This document shows positions 5,599 to 6,710 of a stretch of DNA of 6,710 bases, one piece after another. Each line of letters opens with the position of its first letter. Within the stretch, counting starts at the first letter, position 1. This DNA is from DAIRUQ01 sp036803245 (GTDB lineage: Bacteria; Chloroflexota; Anaerolineae; UBA1429): the NCBI GenBank assembly GCA_036803245.1, contig DAIRUQ010000130.1, positions 1 through 6,710 of the forward strand, in the 5' to 3' direction. The translations under genes and the position numbers were made by a program. The notes under the pieces were generated by a model. The model worked only from the letters and a program-made list of their open reading frames with translations, was not told where the DNA came from and made no database searches.

Positions 5599-6710
5599 CA
5601 GTCCTCCCTTGGGCTTCTTCTCGTCTCCGCGTCCGAACCCACTCTCCCTTGGCGCGGCCCAGGCGCGCCCGCAGGCCGATCCATACCCGCCAGACCAGGT
5701 AGACCGGCCCCCACAGGAGGGCGCGAAAGCTGGCCCAGGGTGCCTTCGCCGCCAGGAGGGCCGCTACCGGGAACAGGATCCAGAGTATGCCAACAGTCAG
5801 GACCAGGGCGGTCGGCAGGAGCCACGGCCAGCCCGGCAACGTCACCTGGATGGCCGCCGCGATCACCGATAGTAGCGTGGAAAGCGAGATCGAAGGCAGC
5901 GCCAGCTCCAGGAGGCCGTCCAAGGCCACCAGATTGCCCCGCCAGGCGGCGCTCCAGAGCGTCCCCAGCCGGGCGAGGCGTACCTGGCGCATGCCCGTGT
6001 ACCATCGCAGCCGCTGCTTGGAGGCGTCTTGCCAGCGTCCGGCCGCCTGCCCCCGCGAGATCGCCTCGGGCACATAGAAGGTGCGAATGCCCCGCAGGCC
6101 CAGGTAGAGGCCGAACTCGCGATCCTCCGTGATGGTCTCTGTCGGCCAGCCGAACGTTTCTATGATCGTTCTGGCAAAGCACATGGCGTCGCCCATGAGG
6201 CGGCCCGAGAGTCCCAGGGCGCCCTTGGCCTGGTTTCGGAGCAGGTTGTTGGTGCGCATGTCCACATCCGCTAGCCCTGTGAACGCGCTATCGCGGGGGT
6301 TGGCGATTCGGTGCTGGCCCTGTAGCACCGTCCGTCCAGACTGGAGGTGCGACGCTATGGTGGCCGCAAAGGTGGGCTCGAGCTGACTGTCGGCGTCGAT
6401 CACCACAAAGGCATCCAACGCGAGATCATCGGCAAGGAGCTGCGCCAACCCCCACTGGAGCGCGTAGGCCTTGCGTCCCCGCGGCCCATCGTTGCGCTCG
6501 AGGCAGATGGCGCCAGCCTGGCGGGCCCGCGCTGCGGTGGCGTCGGAGCAATAGTCGGCGACGACATAGACGTGCAGCCGATCCGCTGGGTACCGCTGCG
6601 ACCGAGCGGCGGCCACCGTTGCCGTGATGACCGTCTCTTCGTTGTGGGCGGGAACGACCACGGCCAGGTGGGGCGTAGGGCCGTTGGGGCTGGCGGGCCG
6701 CCGGGGACGC
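5588..6710 (-). CDS. Family 2 glycosyltransferase, processive-type membrane protein (N-terminus outside window)
   Basis: The frame is open to the right edge of the window. The valine codon at 6659-6661 is GTG but is not the start, since 16 more codons (RPRRPASPNGPTPHLA) precede it in frame. Numbering from that valine: VVVPAHNEE (1-9) opens the GT-A nucleotide-sugar fold, VVADYCSD (33-40) follows, D89-A-D91 is the metal/UDP-binding DxD, TED is at 178-180 (general-base position), and QRLRW at 216-220 is the QxxRW acceptor-tunnel motif of cellulose-synthase-type enzymes. All key residues are present, so it should be active. Hydrophobic segments at about 253-276, 280-305 and 311-330 anchor the C-terminal side; an N-terminal anchor may lie outside the window. 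The tail is strongly charged. It is predicted to add sugars to a growing glycan at the inner membrane face. TGA is at 5588-5590, overlapping the next gene by 11 bp. The sugar specificity is unknown. Confidence 0.9.
   Translation of the reverse strand, partial: RPRRPASPNGPTPHLAVVVPAHNEETVITATVAAARSQRYPADRLHVYVVADYCSDATAARARQAGAICLERNDGPRGRKAYALQWGLAQLLADDLALDAFVVIDADSQLEPTFAATIASHLQSGRTVLQGQHRIANPRDSAFTGLADVDMRTNNLLRNQAKGALGLSGRLMGDAMCFARTIIETFGWPTETITEDREFGLYLGLRGIRTFYVPEAISRGQAAGRWQDASKQRLRWYTGMRQVRLARLGTLWSAAWRGNLVALDGLLELALPSISLSTLLSVIAAAIQVTLPGWPWLLPTALVLTVGILWILFPVAALLAAKAPWASFRALLWGPVYLVWRVWIGLRARLGRAKGEWVRTRRREEAQGRTGES
5603..5608 (-). promoter_or_regulatory. Shine-Dalgarno inside the GT2 gene, deciding a GTG start
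   Basis: GGGAGG on the - strand, extended by AA upstream, lies 4 bases before the GTG at 5598. It falls inside the last codons of the preceding GT2 gene, so ribosomes ending that gene would be positioned to restart. Confidence 0.65.

Noticed and set aside
5545..6132. A 195-codon + strand open frame opposite the GT2 gene
   Set aside because: It is very rich in Pro, Arg, Ala and Ser, lacks any motif, and faces an intact glycosyltransferase with all its catalytic residues.
1..6710. Search for tRNA, rRNA, CRISPR repeats, IS ends, att sites or phage-defence genes
   Set aside because: Reading both strands by eye, I saw no repeat arrays, terminal inverted repeats with a transposase, or recognisable RNA genes. 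All substantial coding space is explained by sugar catabolism and surface-glycan genes.

Overview
This window looks like a stretch of a GC-rich bacterial draft genome or metagenome scaffold. It contains a run of 100 N bases (5189-5288) that breaks one gene. The pairing of a ThuA-like protein with a GHL6/GH42M-type glycoside hydrolase, and a one-polypeptide Wzz-tyrosine kinase, would suit a Chloroflexota, Planctomycetota-like or similar environmental heterotroph. I lean weakly towards Chloroflexota from overall protein flavour only, since no marker gene is present.

Left part, + strand (1-2468): the C-terminal half of a ThuA-like protein is followed, after a 73-bp spacer holding a hairpin and a strong ribosome binding site, by a 681-residue cytoplasmic glycoside-hydrolase-like protein. 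The latter has a TIM-barrel domain, a GH42 trimerisation-like domain and a C-terminal beta domain. Together they look like part of a carbohydrate utilisation operon that starts upstream of the window. A long GC-rich stem-loop with a short T tract (2481-2527) ends this unit.

Right part, - strand (2534-6710, transcribed right to left): an exopolysaccharide or surface-glycan cluster. In order of transcription it encodes a family 2 glycosyltransferase (start lies beyond the window), a multi-membrane-span GT39/ArnT-like glycosyltransferase split by the assembly gap, and a Wzz chain-length/BY-kinase fusion with a C-terminal tyrosine cluster. The first two genes overlap by 11 bp, and the third follows after 81 bp. 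The likely logic is that the GT2 extends a glycan, the GT-C enzyme transfers sugar from a lipid carrier, and the kinase controls polymer length or export.

The two units converge on the terminator near 2.5 kb. I see no RNA gene, mobile element, CRISPR array or origin, and no clearly new biological system. The most unusual material is in the kinase: a degenerate oligomerisation motif, an extra segment before Walker B, a 69-residue tail after the tyrosine cluster, and two tiny open frames just upstream of its start.
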